This document shows positions 32,603 to 41,783 of a DNA stretch of 64,000 bases, in pieces. Source of the stretch: Flaviflagellibacter rhizophilus (GTDB lineage Bacteria; Pseudomonadota; Alphaproteobacteria; Rhizobiales; Methylopilaceae); the NCBI RefSeq assembly GCF_033898525.1, contig NZ_JAXAFJ010000009.1:66022-130021 (forward strand), written 5' to 3'. The translations under genes and the position numbers were made by a program. The stretch's first letter is position 1. The number at the start of each line of letters is the position of its first letter. The notes beneath the pieces were generated by a model. The model made no database searches, was not told the origin of the DNA, and saw nothing but the letters and a program-made list of their open reading frames with translations.

Positions 32603-34897
32603 TTACTGGCCGATGGCCGCCGCGACCGCCTTTTGCAGATCATCACGGGAATAGGGCTTGTTCAGTCGCGGCAAATCGCCGAGCCGCTCCTGTTCGAGTT
32701 CCGCATACCCGGTCACCAGAAGCACCGGAAGATCCGGATAGGTGTTGCGGATGGCGATAGCGAACTGGGTGCCACTCATGCCCGGCATTGCATGATCCGT
32801 GATGACGAGGTCGAAGCTGCCCTCCCCGAGCACGCTCAGCCCCTGTTCTGCCGATGGCACCGCCCGGATGCGGTGTCCGAGATCCTCAAGCATGGCGACC
32901 GTGCTTGCGAGAACCATGGCGTCGTCATCGACGACGAGGATCGAGAGCCCGATCTTTTCGGCGGTGTCTGACCGGCTGTCATCCAACTCGCCCGGCTGAA
33001 CCGGTTCGGCGTCGGCAGCAGGCAGCCAGATTTCGACCGTGGTGCCGCGATCAGGGCTGCTTTGCAGGGCAAGCGCCCCGCCCGATTGCTGTGCGAATCC
33101 ATGCACCATCGACAGCCCGAGCCCGGTTCCCTTTCCGACGCCCTTGGTCGTGAAGAACGGTTCCGTCGCCTTGCCGAGAACTGAATCGTCCATGCCGTGT
33201 CCCGTGTCGGTCATGGAGAGGCACACATAACGACCACAAGCCAGACCGGTTCTGGCGGGCGGGTCGTCATCGTTCACCGCTCGGATGATGATCTCGCCGC
33301 TTCCGTCCATGGCATCGCGCGCGTTCACCGCGAGGTTCAGCAAGGCTGATTCGAGCTGGTTCGGATCCGCGACAACGGGCCTGACCGCCGGCGGGACCTC
33401 GATGCGCACCAGGATGGATGGTCCGAGCGAACGCTCCATAAGATTGCTCATGCCGCTGAGCAGATCGTGCAGCCGGATCACCTCCGAGCGCAGATCCTGG
33501 CGCCGCGCGAAGGCCAGCATGCGCGTGGTCAGCGCACTTCCCCGCTTCGCGCCCTCCGCTGCGTTGTCCACCAGGCGCACGATACGGGGATCATCCGGCA
33601 CGCGCCTGCGCAGTAGATCAAGACTGCCGAGCACCACTGTCAGCAAGTTGTTGAAGTCGTGCGCGATACCACCGGTCAGATTGCCGATGGCTTCCATCTT
33701 CTGCGACTGAAGAAGCGCTTTCTCCGCCTGCCGCAGAGCTGCGGTGCGCTCGGCCACCTCCTGCTCCAGCTTCTGGCGGAAACGCTGCTCCCCGAGCCGC
33801 ACTTCAGACTCCGAGCGAGCACGCTGGATGTGCGCCCAAGAGCGCTCCGTGACCTCGGTGACGAGGGCCAGTTCGCTGTTGGTCCACTCCCTTGCCTCGC
33901 GGTCATGCACCGCCATCAGGGCTGTCAACCGGCCATCCCGCACCAGCGGCATGCAGATCGTCGCCGTAACCCCGATGGACTGGAACGTGGCCGCAGCCTC
34001 GGCTGGGAGTTCCCGACGATTGTCGTTGACGATGAGAGGACGTCCCGAGTTTAGCCGGGACACGGCAAGCTCCCCGAAATCCGCCAGACTGTAATGGCCA
34101 ACGATGCTGGCGGAGCCCTGCGCGCTCCAGTCGCCGCGGATGGTGAAACCGTCGCCTTCGCGGTCCATGTCCGCATAGGCGCAGATGGAGACACCCATAT
34201 GCTCGCCCAGCAGGCGGGTCGTCACGGCGAGGATGGTGTCGGCATCTGCGCTGTCTGCGGTGCTCTTTCCCAGGAAGTCCAGGAAGCGCAACCTGGCCTC
34301 GGCGTCCCGCACCTGCCGCTCGGCCAGCACGTGCTCCGTTGTTTCCACCACGATGGCGATGACGCCGGCGGGACAACCGCTCTCGTCCAGCACCGGCGAA
34401 TAGTCGAGGTTCATCCAGACCCGTTCCGGGACGCCGCTGCGGTGTAGCTCAAGCTCCTGGTTCTTGTAGGACAGCGTGCCTCCGGCAAGGCCGACCTTCA
34501 TGACATGATCGTTGAAGTCGGCGACTTCGGGCCAGCCCTGCCGTACCTCGGAGCCGAGCAGGCGGGGATGACGGCCTCCGGCGAACACCGAGTAGGCATC
34601 GTTGTAGATCATGATGCCCTTCTCGCCCCAGAGCAGCACGATGGGCACGGGCGAGAGCAGCAGCATGCTCGTCACCGTCTTGAGACTTTGGGGCCAGCCC
34701 TGAATGGGTCCGAGCGGGGTGCGGGACCAGTCGAACGAGCGGATTCCCGCCGCAAGTCCATCACCCGGCGGGTAGTCCGCGCCGGCGATGCCCAATGCGT
34801 CGAACGCCGCCAGCTCGCGTTTCAGGTCGTCCCCGTTGATCACAGCGCGCCTGCGCTCCCTGCTGGTCCGGGCTCCAGAGCGTGGAACCGGCGTCAT
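32603..34897 (-). CDS. Hybrid histidine kinase (PAS-GAF-HisKA-HATPase-REC)
   Basis: Order: PAS-like N-terminus (FDWSRTPLGPIQGWPQSLKT, then WGEKGIMIYNDAYSVFAGGR), GAF domain (about residues 205-370), coiled coil (RQKLEQEVAERTAALRQAEK), HisKA with the phosphoacceptor in GGIAHDFNNLL (His413), a HATPase domain (NLAVNARDAMDG, DTGHGMDD, GKGTGLGLSMVHGF), then a receiver with VVDDDAMVLA, Asp701 in LVITDHAMPGMS, and LNKPYS. Cytosolic, with no membrane spans: it senses an internal signal, perhaps light or redox. Output partner not seen nearby. Confidence 0.92.
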   Translation of the reverse strand: MTPVPRSGARTSRERRRAVINGDDLKRELAAFDALGIAGADYPPGDGLAAGIRSFDWSRTPLGPIQGWPQSLKTVTSMLLLSPVPIVLLWGEKGIMIYNDAYSVFAGGRHPRLLGSEVRQGWPEVADFNDHVMKVGLAGGTLSYKNQELELHRSGVPERVWMNLDYSPVLDESGCPAGVIAIVVETTEHVLAERQVRDAEARLRFLDFLGKSTADSADADTILAVTTRLLGEHMGVSICAYADMDREGDGFTIRGDWSAQGSASIVGHYSLADFGELAVSRLNSGRPLIVNDNRRELPAEAAATFQSIGVTATICMPLVRDGRLTALMAVHDREAREWTNSELALVTEVTERSWAHIQRARSESEVRLGEQRFRQKLEQEVAERTAALRQAEKALLQSQKMEAIGNLTGGIAHDFNNLLTVVLGSLDLLRRRVPDDPRIVRLVDNAAEGAKRGSALTTRMLAFARRQDLRSEVIRLHDLLSGMSNLMERSLGPSILVRIEVPPAVRPVVADPNQLESALLNLAVNARDAMDGSGEIIIRAVNDDDPPARTGLACGRYVCLSMTDTGHGMDDSVLGKATEPFFTTKGVGKGTGLGLSMVHGFAQQSGGALALQSSPDRGTTVEIWLPAADAEPVQPGELDDSRSDTAEKIGLSILVVDDDAMVLASTVAMLEDLGHRIRAVPSAEQGLSVLGEGSFDLVITDHAMPGMSGTQFAIAIRNTYPDLPVLLVTGYAELEQERLGDLPRLNKPYSRDDLQKAVAAAIGQ

Positions 34898-35129
34898 GAT
34901 GTGCGGGAGGGCTCCAGACCGATAGAAGAGCCTAGCAACCCACCCGTGGCGTGACGATCAACGCACTTCTTCCGGAAAAGTAGTGGTCAGCACGCAAAAA
35001 CTGCGTGTACATTGAAGATGCTGTCTTGCCTTGGGGGCTGAGGCAGAATTCGGCCGCCGCACTGAGCTCGACTGATAACCCTCGTGCGGCGGCCACAATT
35101 CTCCGTTGAATCGCGACCACCTGCCGCCG

Positions 35130-36674
35130 TCACGCATGTTCAGGCGTGGAAAGCGCCATGAGTTGCTTGGACACCACGACGCGGTTCCGGCCGCCGAGCT
35201 TAGCCTCGTAGAGGGCGCGGTCGGCCATGCTGACCAGAGCGCTGTGGGTCATGTTCGGGTTGTCCCGCGGCGGACGGATCGTGGCGCATCCGATGCTGAC
35301 GGTGACCACCCCCGAAGGCCGGTTCTGGCTGTGCGGCATGCCAAGCCCTTCCACGCCGCTGCGAACGAACTCCGCCACCTGGGCCGCACCCTGAGCATCG
35401 GTATGGGGCAAGATGATCGCCAGCTCTTCCCCGCCATATCGAGCGGCAAGATCGGCGGGCCGTCGGGCCGCGCGGCGGGTCTGCCGGCCAACCTCCTGCA
35501 AAGCAAGATCGCCGGCCTGATGCCCATATCCGTCGTTGAACAGCTTGAAATGATCCACGTCGATCAGGAGAAGCGAGAGCGGCCCGCCCTCGCGCGCCGC
35601 CCGGCTCCATTCGCTCTGAAGCGTGGAATCGAACGACCGACGGTTTGCAAGCTCAGTGAGTGCGTCGGTGGAGGCAAGGTGCTTCAACCGCTCCTCGGCC
35701 TCCTGGCGACGTGCGATCTGAGCGGCCAGCCTGAAGCCGAGCCAGGTCAAGCTCAGCACGAAGATCAGCACCGTCCCGGTGCGCAGGGCGAAAGCCTCGC
35801 GCCACAAGGCAAGCGCCTCGCTTCGGCTGACGGCCGCAACGACCAGGAGCGGGTAGCGCTTACCGCGCGTATATCCGCTGACGCGCTCGATGCTATCCAA
35901 CGCAGAGGTGTAGGTGTACGAGCCGGCGGGTGCGTTCGGTAGATAGATCCGGAATAGCTCGGTCTCCGCCCGGTTCATGCCCACGAAGCCATCCGAGAAG
36001 GGTGACCGTGACAGAATTGTCCCGTCGGTGCTGAACAGCGTAACGGCGCCCCCGCGACCGACGTCGAAGGCGCGATAGAAATCGGCAAAGAAGCGGGCGT
36101 TGATGCTGGCAAGGATGACACCGCCGAAAGAGCCATCCGGGTTGCTGATGCGGCGGGTCAGTGTGATGATCCACTGTCCCGACGAGCGGCTCTGGACTGG
36201 ATCGCCAATATAGAGGCGATCATCGTTGTTCGCCTGATGGTGCCGGAAATAGACACGATCGCTGTTGTTCGCGTTCGTCGGCATCTGCGGGACCGAACTC
36301 GCAAGCCACGATCCGTCGGGCCCGTATACGAACAGCCCGGCGAGGCGCGGCGAAACGGCGACCTGATTGCGCAGGGACTTCGTCAGGTTCGCGTAGAACT
36401 CGGGCGTCTTCCCGTTGCTCGCAAGCGCGTCGCTAAGCCCGGTGAGAGCCAGTTCCGCCATTTCAAAGGTGTCTTCGGCATGTTGCGCGAGTGAGCGCGA
36501 GAGGTTTGCCATCGAGACGTCGATGTGCGTCACGGCCTCGTTGCGCTGGCTTAGAGCCCACCAGGCCTCCAGGCCCAGCATCACGACGCACGCCGCGAAG
36601 ACCAGCGACCGCGTCAGGGCAACGAGCGATCGCCTGTCTGCGCTGGCCTTCGATGAAAGAGACGCACCGATCAC
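35130..36674 (-). CDS. Membrane-bound diguanylate cyclase with periplasmic CACHE-type sensor
   Basis: GTG at 36674 with an upstream GAGG is the preferred start; a longer frame from 36824 is possible. A signal/TM segment (SLVFAACVVMLGLEAWWALS) leads to a periplasmic PDC/CACHE-like region (DTFEMAELALTGLSDALASN, YFRHHQANNDDRLYIGDPVQ, WIITLTRRISNPDGSFGGVI), a second span (TGTVLIFVLSLTWLGFRLAA), and a GGDEF domain (LTELANRRSFDSTL, motif ARYGGEELAIILP). RxxD (RPAD) five residues upstream forms an inhibitory site. Makes c-di-GMP in response to an extracytoplasmic ligand. Confidence 0.92.
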   Translation of the reverse strand: MIGASLSSKASADRRSLVALTRSLVFAACVVMLGLEAWWALSQRNEAVTHIDVSMANLSRSLAQHAEDTFEMAELALTGLSDALASNGKTPEFYANLTKSLRNQVAVSPRLAGLFVYGPDGSWLASSVPQMPTNANNSDRVYFRHHQANNDDRLYIGDPVQSRSSGQWIITLTRRISNPDGSFGGVILASINARFFADFYRAFDVGRGGAVTLFSTDGTILSRSPFSDGFVGMNRAETELFRIYLPNAPAGSYTYTSALDSIERVSGYTRGKRYPLLVVAAVSRSEALALWREAFALRTGTVLIFVLSLTWLGFRLAAQIARRQEAEERLKHLASTDALTELANRRSFDSTLQSEWSRAAREGGPLSLLLIDVDHFKLFNDGYGHQAGDLALQEVGRQTRRAARRPADLAARYGGEELAIILPHTDAQGAAQVAEFVRSGVEGLGMPHSQNRPSGVVTVSIGCATIRPPRDNPNMTHSALVSMADRALYEAKLGGRNRVVVSKQLMALSTPEHA

Positions 36675-36914
36675 ATGAACCTCGACTCGAGGTGCAACAC
36701 TGCCTTCACACCTGCGAAAAGACCATTCCCGCGAACGATCCAATTGTCCAGAATCCGGACACCCAGGGGTCGAAGCCTCCACAGAAAGAGGCATTTCCGT
36801 CTGAGCGGGCTTGGTGTAGAGCAAGGGACGATCCAGCCACCGTCAGCCCTGCCACCAACGGGTTCAATCCCGGTGGCCGGCGCTCTGTCCGGTACCTGCA
36901 AGCCCAGGCCCAAC

Positions 36915-38186
36915 ATGACCCAGCCTTCTGCGCCCGATCCCCATCCCGGCATGGGCTTTCGTGAATTCGTCACCTTGATCGCCGCACTGATGGCGATGAA
37001 CGCGCTCGCCATCGATTCCATGCTGCCGGCCCTGCCTGCGATCGGCGAGGCCCTTCGGATCCCGACCGAGAACGACCGGCAATGGGTGGTGACCGCCTAT
37101 CTGCTGGGCTTCGGCTCGGCCCAGATCTTCTACGGCACGCTGGCCGACCGTTTCGGACGAAAGCTCGTCCTGGGCACCGGCATCGCCATCTATGTCGTCG
37201 CGTCGGTGGTCGCGTCCTTCTCCACATCGCTGGAGATGATGATGATCGCCCGTGCCGTGCAGGGCATCGGCGCGGCATCCACGCGCGTCATCGTCGTTGC
37301 CATCGTGCGCGACTGCTATTCCGGGCGGCAGATGGCGCGGGTGATGTCGCTGTCGTTCATCGTGTTCCTGGCCGTGCCAATCATCGCGCCCACGCTCGGC
37401 CAGTTGATCATGCTAGTGGCGCCGTGGCGCTGGATCTTCGGCGTGCTGACCCTGTTCGGCGCGGGCGTGCTGGCGTGGATGGTCCTTCGCCTGCCCGAGA
37501 CCCTTGCGGTCGAGAAGCGGGTGCCGATCTCGTTCAAGGGCGTGACGCAGGCGTTCGGCATGTCGCTCAGCAACCGGACGGCGATGGGCTACAATCTGGC
37601 CATGACGATGATCATGGGCGGCCTGTTTGGCTTCATCAATTCCGCCCAGCAGGTGTTCGCCGACGTGTTCGACGCATCAGGGCTATTCACGACGATCTTC
37701 GCCATGATCGCGCTGTTCATGGCGGCGTCCTCGTTCCTGAACTCGAAGATCGTGGGACGCTTCGGCACCCACAAGGTCTCGCACACGGCGCTGCTGTTCT
37801 ACATCCTGTTCTCAGGGGTGAATGCCGCACTCGCGCTTGCAGGAGCGGATACGCTCTGGACGTTCGCGATACTGCAGTCCCTCACGATGTTCTGCTTCGG
37901 CCTCGTCGTGTCGAATTTCGGCGCCATGGCGATGCAGCCGCTCGGACATGTGGCAGGCACCGCATCCTCCGTGCAGGGCTTCATCTCGACCCTCGGCGGC
38001 GCCCTGCTCGGCTTCTATGTCGGCCAGCACTTCAACGGCACCATCGTGCCGCTGACGGTGGGGTTCACGCTGTTCGGCATCGGGGCGCTGGTCTTTGTTC
38101 TGATCGCCGAGAAGGGCGTGCTGTTCCGCGGCAGCGAGCGCGCGGCCCCGGGCGCTACACCCAGCCCATCAGCTCGCGGCGCGTAA
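36915..38186 (+). CDS. MFS exporter of the Bcr/CflA drug-resistance type
   Basis: ATG at 36915 (MTQPSAPDPHPGMGFREFVT) gives about 423 residues with 12 hydrophobic spans. Motif A is clear: GTLADRFGRKLVLGTGIAIY, after DSMLPALPAIGEALRIPTEN; also AVQGIGAASTRVIVVAIVRD, typical of Bcr/CflA proteins. An N-terminal extension from 36675 is not credible. Predicted to export drugs or small metabolites from the inner membrane. Its last 32 bp overlap the convergent ferrochelatase gene. Confidence 0.9.
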   Translation: MTQPSAPDPHPGMGFREFVTLIAALMAMNALAIDSMLPALPAIGEALRIPTENDRQWVVTAYLLGFGSAQIFYGTLADRFGRKLVLGTGIAIYVVASVVASFSTSLEMMMIARAVQGIGAASTRVIVVAIVRDCYSGRQMARVMSLSFIVFLAVPIIAPTLGQLIMLVAPWRWIFGVLTLFGAGVLAWMVLRLPETLAVEKRVPISFKGVTQAFGMSLSNRTAMGYNLAMTMIMGGLFGFINSAQQVFADVFDASGLFTTIFAMIALFMAASSFLNSKIVGRFGTHKVSHTALLFYILFSGVNAALALAGADTLWTFAILQSLTMFCFGLVVSNFGAMAMQPLGHVAGTASSVQGFISTLGGALLGFYVGQHFNGTIVPLTVGFTLFGIGALVFVLIAEKGVLFRGSERAAPGATPSPSARGA

Positions 38187-39201
38187 CGGTTTCGAGCACG
38201 TCCATCCCGCGGTCGGTGTCGTTGAGACAGGGAATGGCGGTGAAGTTCACGCCGCCGTTCTCGTGGAAATACTCCGCATTCTCGACGCCGATCTCCTCGA
38301 TGGTCTCAAGGCAATCGGACGTGAAGCCGGGCGTGACCACTGCCAGGTTCTTGACGCCTGACCGAGCGAGATCCTTCACCGTCTCGTCGGTGTAGGGCCG
38401 CAGCCATTCCTCGGTGCCGAAGCGCGACTGGAAGCCCAAACGCAACTGCTTGTCGTCCATTCCCATGGCCTCGCGCAGCAGCCGCCACGTCTTGGCGCAA
38501 TGGCAGTGGTAGGGGTCACCCTTCAGCAGGTAGCTCTTCGGCACGCCGTGGAACGAGGACAGGATGACGTCGGGCGTCCAGTCCAAAGTTGCCAGATGCT
38601 CCTCGATGCCGCCCTTCACCGCATGGATGTAGACGGGATCGTCGTGCCAGGGCGGCGCCACGCGCAGGATCGGCTGCCAGCGCATGGACTTGAGCTTGTC
38701 GAACACCTTGTCGCAGACCGTCGCCGTCGTCGCCGCCGCATATTGCGGGTACATCGGCACCACCAGCAGCCGCTCGCAGCCCTGCGCGTGCAGGGCGTCG
38801 ATGCGCGACGCGATGCTGGGATTGCCGTAGCGCATGGCCCAGTCGAAAACGACGTCGTCGCCGAGATCCGCCAGCCGCGCTGCCAGCTTTTCGGTTTGCG
38901 CGCGGGTGATGGTCTTCAGCGGCCCCTCGTCCCGCTCATCGTTCCAGATGCTCGCATAGTCGCGGCCCTTGGGGCCGGGGCGCTTGGTGAGGATGATGAG
39001 GTTGAGGATCGGCCACCACAGCCAGCGCGGCGTCTCGATCACGCGGCGGTCCGACAGGAACTCCTTCAAGTAGCGCCGCATCGGCCAGTAGGTGGTGCCA
39101 TCCGGCGTTCCGAGATTGACGACAAGGACACCGATCCTGCCGGCTTTCACCGGCACGTGGTCATGGGGCAGGCGAACGGCGCGCGACGGGTCTTTGGGCA
39201 T
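38155..39201 (-). CDS. hemH: Ferrochelatase
   Basis: Inserts Fe(II) into protoporphyrin IX, the last step of protohaem synthesis, at the inner membrane. RIGVLVVNLGTPDGTTYWPM is the family start; the metal-binding His lies in ILSSFHGVPKSYLLKGDPYH, and Glu in VTPGFTSDCLETIEEIG. Length of 348 residues is right for alphaproteobacterial HemH. The CHC pair of cysteines near the middle might be an iron-sulfur ligand set but I cannot confirm it. Convergent with the MFS gene, 32-bp overlap. Confidence 0.95.
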   Translation of the reverse strand: MPKDPSRAVRLPHDHVPVKAGRIGVLVVNLGTPDGTTYWPMRRYLKEFLSDRRVIETPRWLWWPILNLIILTKRPGPKGRDYASIWNDERDEGPLKTITRAQTEKLAARLADLGDDVVFDWAMRYGNPSIASRIDALHAQGCERLLVVPMYPQYAAATTATVCDKVFDKLKSMRWQPILRVAPPWHDDPVYIHAVKGGIEEHLATLDWTPDVILSSFHGVPKSYLLKGDPYHCHCAKTWRLLREAMGMDDKQLRLGFQSRFGTEEWLRPYTDETVKDLARSGVKNLAVVTPGFTSDCLETIEEIGVENAEYFHENGGVNFTAIPCLNDTDRGMDVLETVTRRELMGWV

Positions 39202-39288
39202 CGGGTCCTGGCAAAGATGCGGAGATCTGGCCCCTATCTAGGGCCCTCACGAGCCCGGCGCCATCTGCTTCGCTGCGGACCTATCGTC

Positions 39289-41025
39289 CTAGCCGAGAGG
39301 TGATCCCGAGGAGAGCAGTCCCATCATCAGCAGGAGGCCGAATGCAAGGACCGCCAGACCGGCCAGCGCCTCTATGCCGCGCGCCGCCAGCACGGACCCC
39401 TCGCCCGAAGTTCCGGCCGCGAGCCGCAGCGCCAGCCCCTTCGCCGAGACGGAGAAGATGGCGATGGCCGATACCGTCAGCGCCGTTCCGACAGCCATGG
39501 CAAAGGTTGCGGCGATGCCGGCCCAGACCATGCCCTGCGCCATGGCGAAGACCAGGATGAGCAGCGCACCCGTGCAGGGACGCAGTCCGATGGCGACCAC
39601 CGCCGTCGTCGCACGCCGCCAGTCGAACGGTCCCGACAGCGTTTCCGGTCCGGGGGCGTGCTGGTGGCCGCAGCCATCGTCGCAGCCGGCGCCATGCGCG
39701 GGTGTTTCACCGCGCAGGCTGGCCAGCAAGGCACGGCCGCGCCGCGCGACGAGGTTGAGACCTACGGCTGCGATCAGCACGTAGCTGCCAAGTTCGAGCC
39801 ACCAGGCGGCAACTCCCATCTCGCGGCTGGTGACGCCCAGCACACCGGCGAGCACACCTACGACGAGGATGGCTGTGAGTGCCTGCGCGAAGGCCGACGC
39901 AAACGAGATCATCAGCCCGCGCCGCAGGGTTTCGCCCGTGGCGACGAGGTAGGAGGATATCACCGCCTTGCCGTGACCGGGTCCGGCGGCGTGGAACACC
40001 CCGTAGGCAAAGGCGAGGCCCGCCAGCAGGAACAGGGCCGAGCCGTCCTGCTTGGACTCGGACAGCGCGCCCGACATCATCTGGTAGAAGGCGGATTGCT
40101 GACGGGCGATCCAGCCGAACAGGCCGGTGGTCGCGACATTGGAAGCACCGTCCGGACGCACCACGCCAAAGGCGCCGAGCGCGCCATTCGCAGGCGCCGC
40201 CGCTGCGGGATCGTTTGCCCCCTGCGCAGTTGACGCGATCGACTGCGCCTGCCCCACACGCGCCGCAACATCGGTGGGCGCGTCAGAGGAAGTTTGAGCC
40301 GGTGATTCGGCCACCACTTCGCCCACGCCGCCGCCGGTTTCCGCGGGAGGCGCCGCAACAGCAGCGTCCGCCTCTGGTCCAGTGCCGCAACGCACTAGAA
40401 CCAGATTGGCGAAACGGGCACCAAACCCGCTGCCGGAGTTCAGATTGGTGAAGAAGTCCTCCGTCAACTGCCCGGAAGCGTCGGTGGCGGCCTCTTCCTT
40501 CGGCGCCTCGGCCGTGACGGTGCAGCCGCCCGGTGCGCCGGCCAGATGGACCGGGTCCTTCTCCGCGAAATCGAAGGCCACGAAATAGGTCGGGTCGAAC
40601 ACCTCGATGCGCAGACCGTTTCGTGCCTCGGGCGGCACATTCGGCATCGGCAGAACGAAATGCAGGGTCAGCGCCGTGCCGTCGTGATCGAGCCAGTAGC
40701 CCGGCGCAGGTGGCTCCAGCGGCACATCCTTGCCGCCCACCCTTGCGAAGGTGAAGTAGTCGAACTCCTTGAGCGACTGCACATTCACATCGGCCAGATC
40801 CGCAAGTTCCTCGCGCGACAGCTTGCCGTCCCCGTCGGTATCCAGCCCCTGGACGGCGTAGGACGAGAACACGTCGTCGAAGCGCCAGTCGTGCCTGACA
40901 CCAGTGGGCAGGCCGTCCGCGTATTCCACGGTCGTCACCACGGTGACGAAGACGTGGGGATGCGCGAGTGCGGGCCCGGCGCCGAGCGCCAGCAGAAGAA
41001 AGGCGAGGATGCGAAGGAAGGGCAT
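39289..41025 (-). CDS. DUF1007-NicO fusion nickel/cobalt transporter
   Basis: Signal peptide (MPFLRILAFLLLALGAGPAL), a DUF1007-like periplasmic domain with HPHVFVTVVTTVEY and an EF-hand-like DTDGDGKLSREEL segment, an Ala/Pro-rich linker, then the NicO/RcnA transport domain: HAAGPGHGKAVISSYLVATG, a second motif GLRPCTGALLILVFA, and a His/Cys loop (GCDDGCGHQHAPG). Probably an inner-membrane Ni2+/Co2+ transporter. ATG at 41025 is preferred over 41070. The two domains are often separate neighbouring genes; here they are one protein. Confidence 0.85.
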   Translation of the reverse strand: MPFLRILAFLLLALGAGPALAHPHVFVTVVTTVEYADGLPTGVRHDWRFDDVFSSYAVQGLDTDGDGKLSREELADLADVNVQSLKEFDYFTFARVGGKDVPLEPPAPGYWLDHDGTALTLHFVLPMPNVPPEARNGLRIEVFDPTYFVAFDFAEKDPVHLAGAPGGCTVTAEAPKEEAATDASGQLTEDFFTNLNSGSGFGARFANLVLVRCGTGPEADAAVAAPPAETGGGVGEVVAESPAQTSSDAPTDVAARVGQAQSIASTAQGANDPAAAAPANGALGAFGVVRPDGASNVATTGLFGWIARQQSAFYQMMSGALSESKQDGSALFLLAGLAFAYGVFHAAGPGHGKAVISSYLVATGETLRRGLMISFASAFAQALTAILVVGVLAGVLGVTSREMGVAAWWLELGSYVLIAAVGLNLVARRGRALLASLRGETPAHGAGCDDGCGHQHAPGPETLSGPFDWRRATTAVVAIGLRPCTGALLILVFAMAQGMVWAGIAATFAMAVGTALTVSAIAIFSVSAKGLALRLAAGTSGEGSVLAARGIEALAGLAVLAFGLLLMMGLLSSGSPLG

Positions 41026-41066
41026 AGCTGTGGACTGAACCGGCTTTGCGATGATTTTCGGGCGGC

Positions 41067-41783
41067 TCAAAGATCATCCGCCTCTGGCGGCTTTCCGGAG
41101 AGCGGGGCACGGGCGATCAGGGTCAACGGGCCACCGCCCTCCGGCTCCCGGTACAAAGCGACCGAGCGGAACGCCAAAGCGTGCCTTGCCCCCGAGGCTT
41201 CATACTGGCGCTCGAGTGAGGCGCACACCGTCTCGGCCACATCTTCAGGCAAGGGACCCCCAAGCGTCATGTGGAAGGTGAAGGCGTTGAACACATAGGG
41301 GTAGCCCCAGCGATCGAGGTTCTGGCGCTGCGCCTGGGTCAGGTCATCGTGCAGCCGCTTCGCCCTCTCCTGCGGCGACAGCGCGGCGCGAAAATCATCG
41401 AAAGTGGAAACGCAGGATGCCCCGAGGGCCTGCACTTCGGGAGACGGCTCCGACAGCAGCAGCGCGGCGTAGGTGCCGTGCAGCCGCAAAGCGGGGGGCG
41501 CGACGGTGAACGGCGCCTGCTCGGCTCCGAAGTCGGACAGCGCCTTCCGCAGCCCATCCTCCGTTCGGCCGTCAGCCAGCCGGAAGGGCGCCTTCAGGGT
41601 GGCGTGGAAGCCATAGCGGCGCGCGGATGCGGTGTGGCGCTGCCAGTCCTCGGCGGATATTCCCTCTGGCACAAAGGGCTCCAGATCCTCTCCCGTTTCC
41701 GGATCGCGTCCGAGGATGCGGCAGCCGAATGCCCAAAGCGGAGTATCCCGCTCAGGTGCGAAGTAGATCGCGTAACGCGCCAT
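41067..41783 (-). CDS. DUF1045 2H-phosphoesterase-type phosphonate-metabolism protein
   Basis: Both 2H-phosphoesterase motifs are present: GFHATLKAPF (about residue 58) and TFHMTLGGPL (about residue 171). MARYAIYFAPERDTPLWAFG is the usual DUF1045 start. The family lies in phn clusters and is thought to act on a phosphoribosyl cyclic phosphate. Start overlaps the end of phnM (TGATG), so the two are co-translated, yet the C-P lyase genes are not in the window. Confidence 0.8.
   Translation of the reverse strand: MARYAIYFAPERDTPLWAFGCRILGRDPETGEDLEPFVPEGISAEDWQRHTASARRYGFHATLKAPFRLADGRTEDGLRKALSDFGAEQAPFTVAPPALRLHGTYAALLLSEPSPEVQALGASCVSTFDDFRAALSPQERAKRLHDDLTQAQRQNLDRWGYPYVFNAFTFHMTLGGPLPEDVAETVCASLERQYEASGARHALAFRSVALYREPEGGGPLTLIARAPLSGKPPEADDL

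Noticed and set aside
36850..36890. T-arm-like sequence GGGTTCAATCCCGG
   Set aside because: No anticodon arm, acceptor pairing or CCA in the right places and one stem mismatch; it looks like coincidence in a GC-rich leader.
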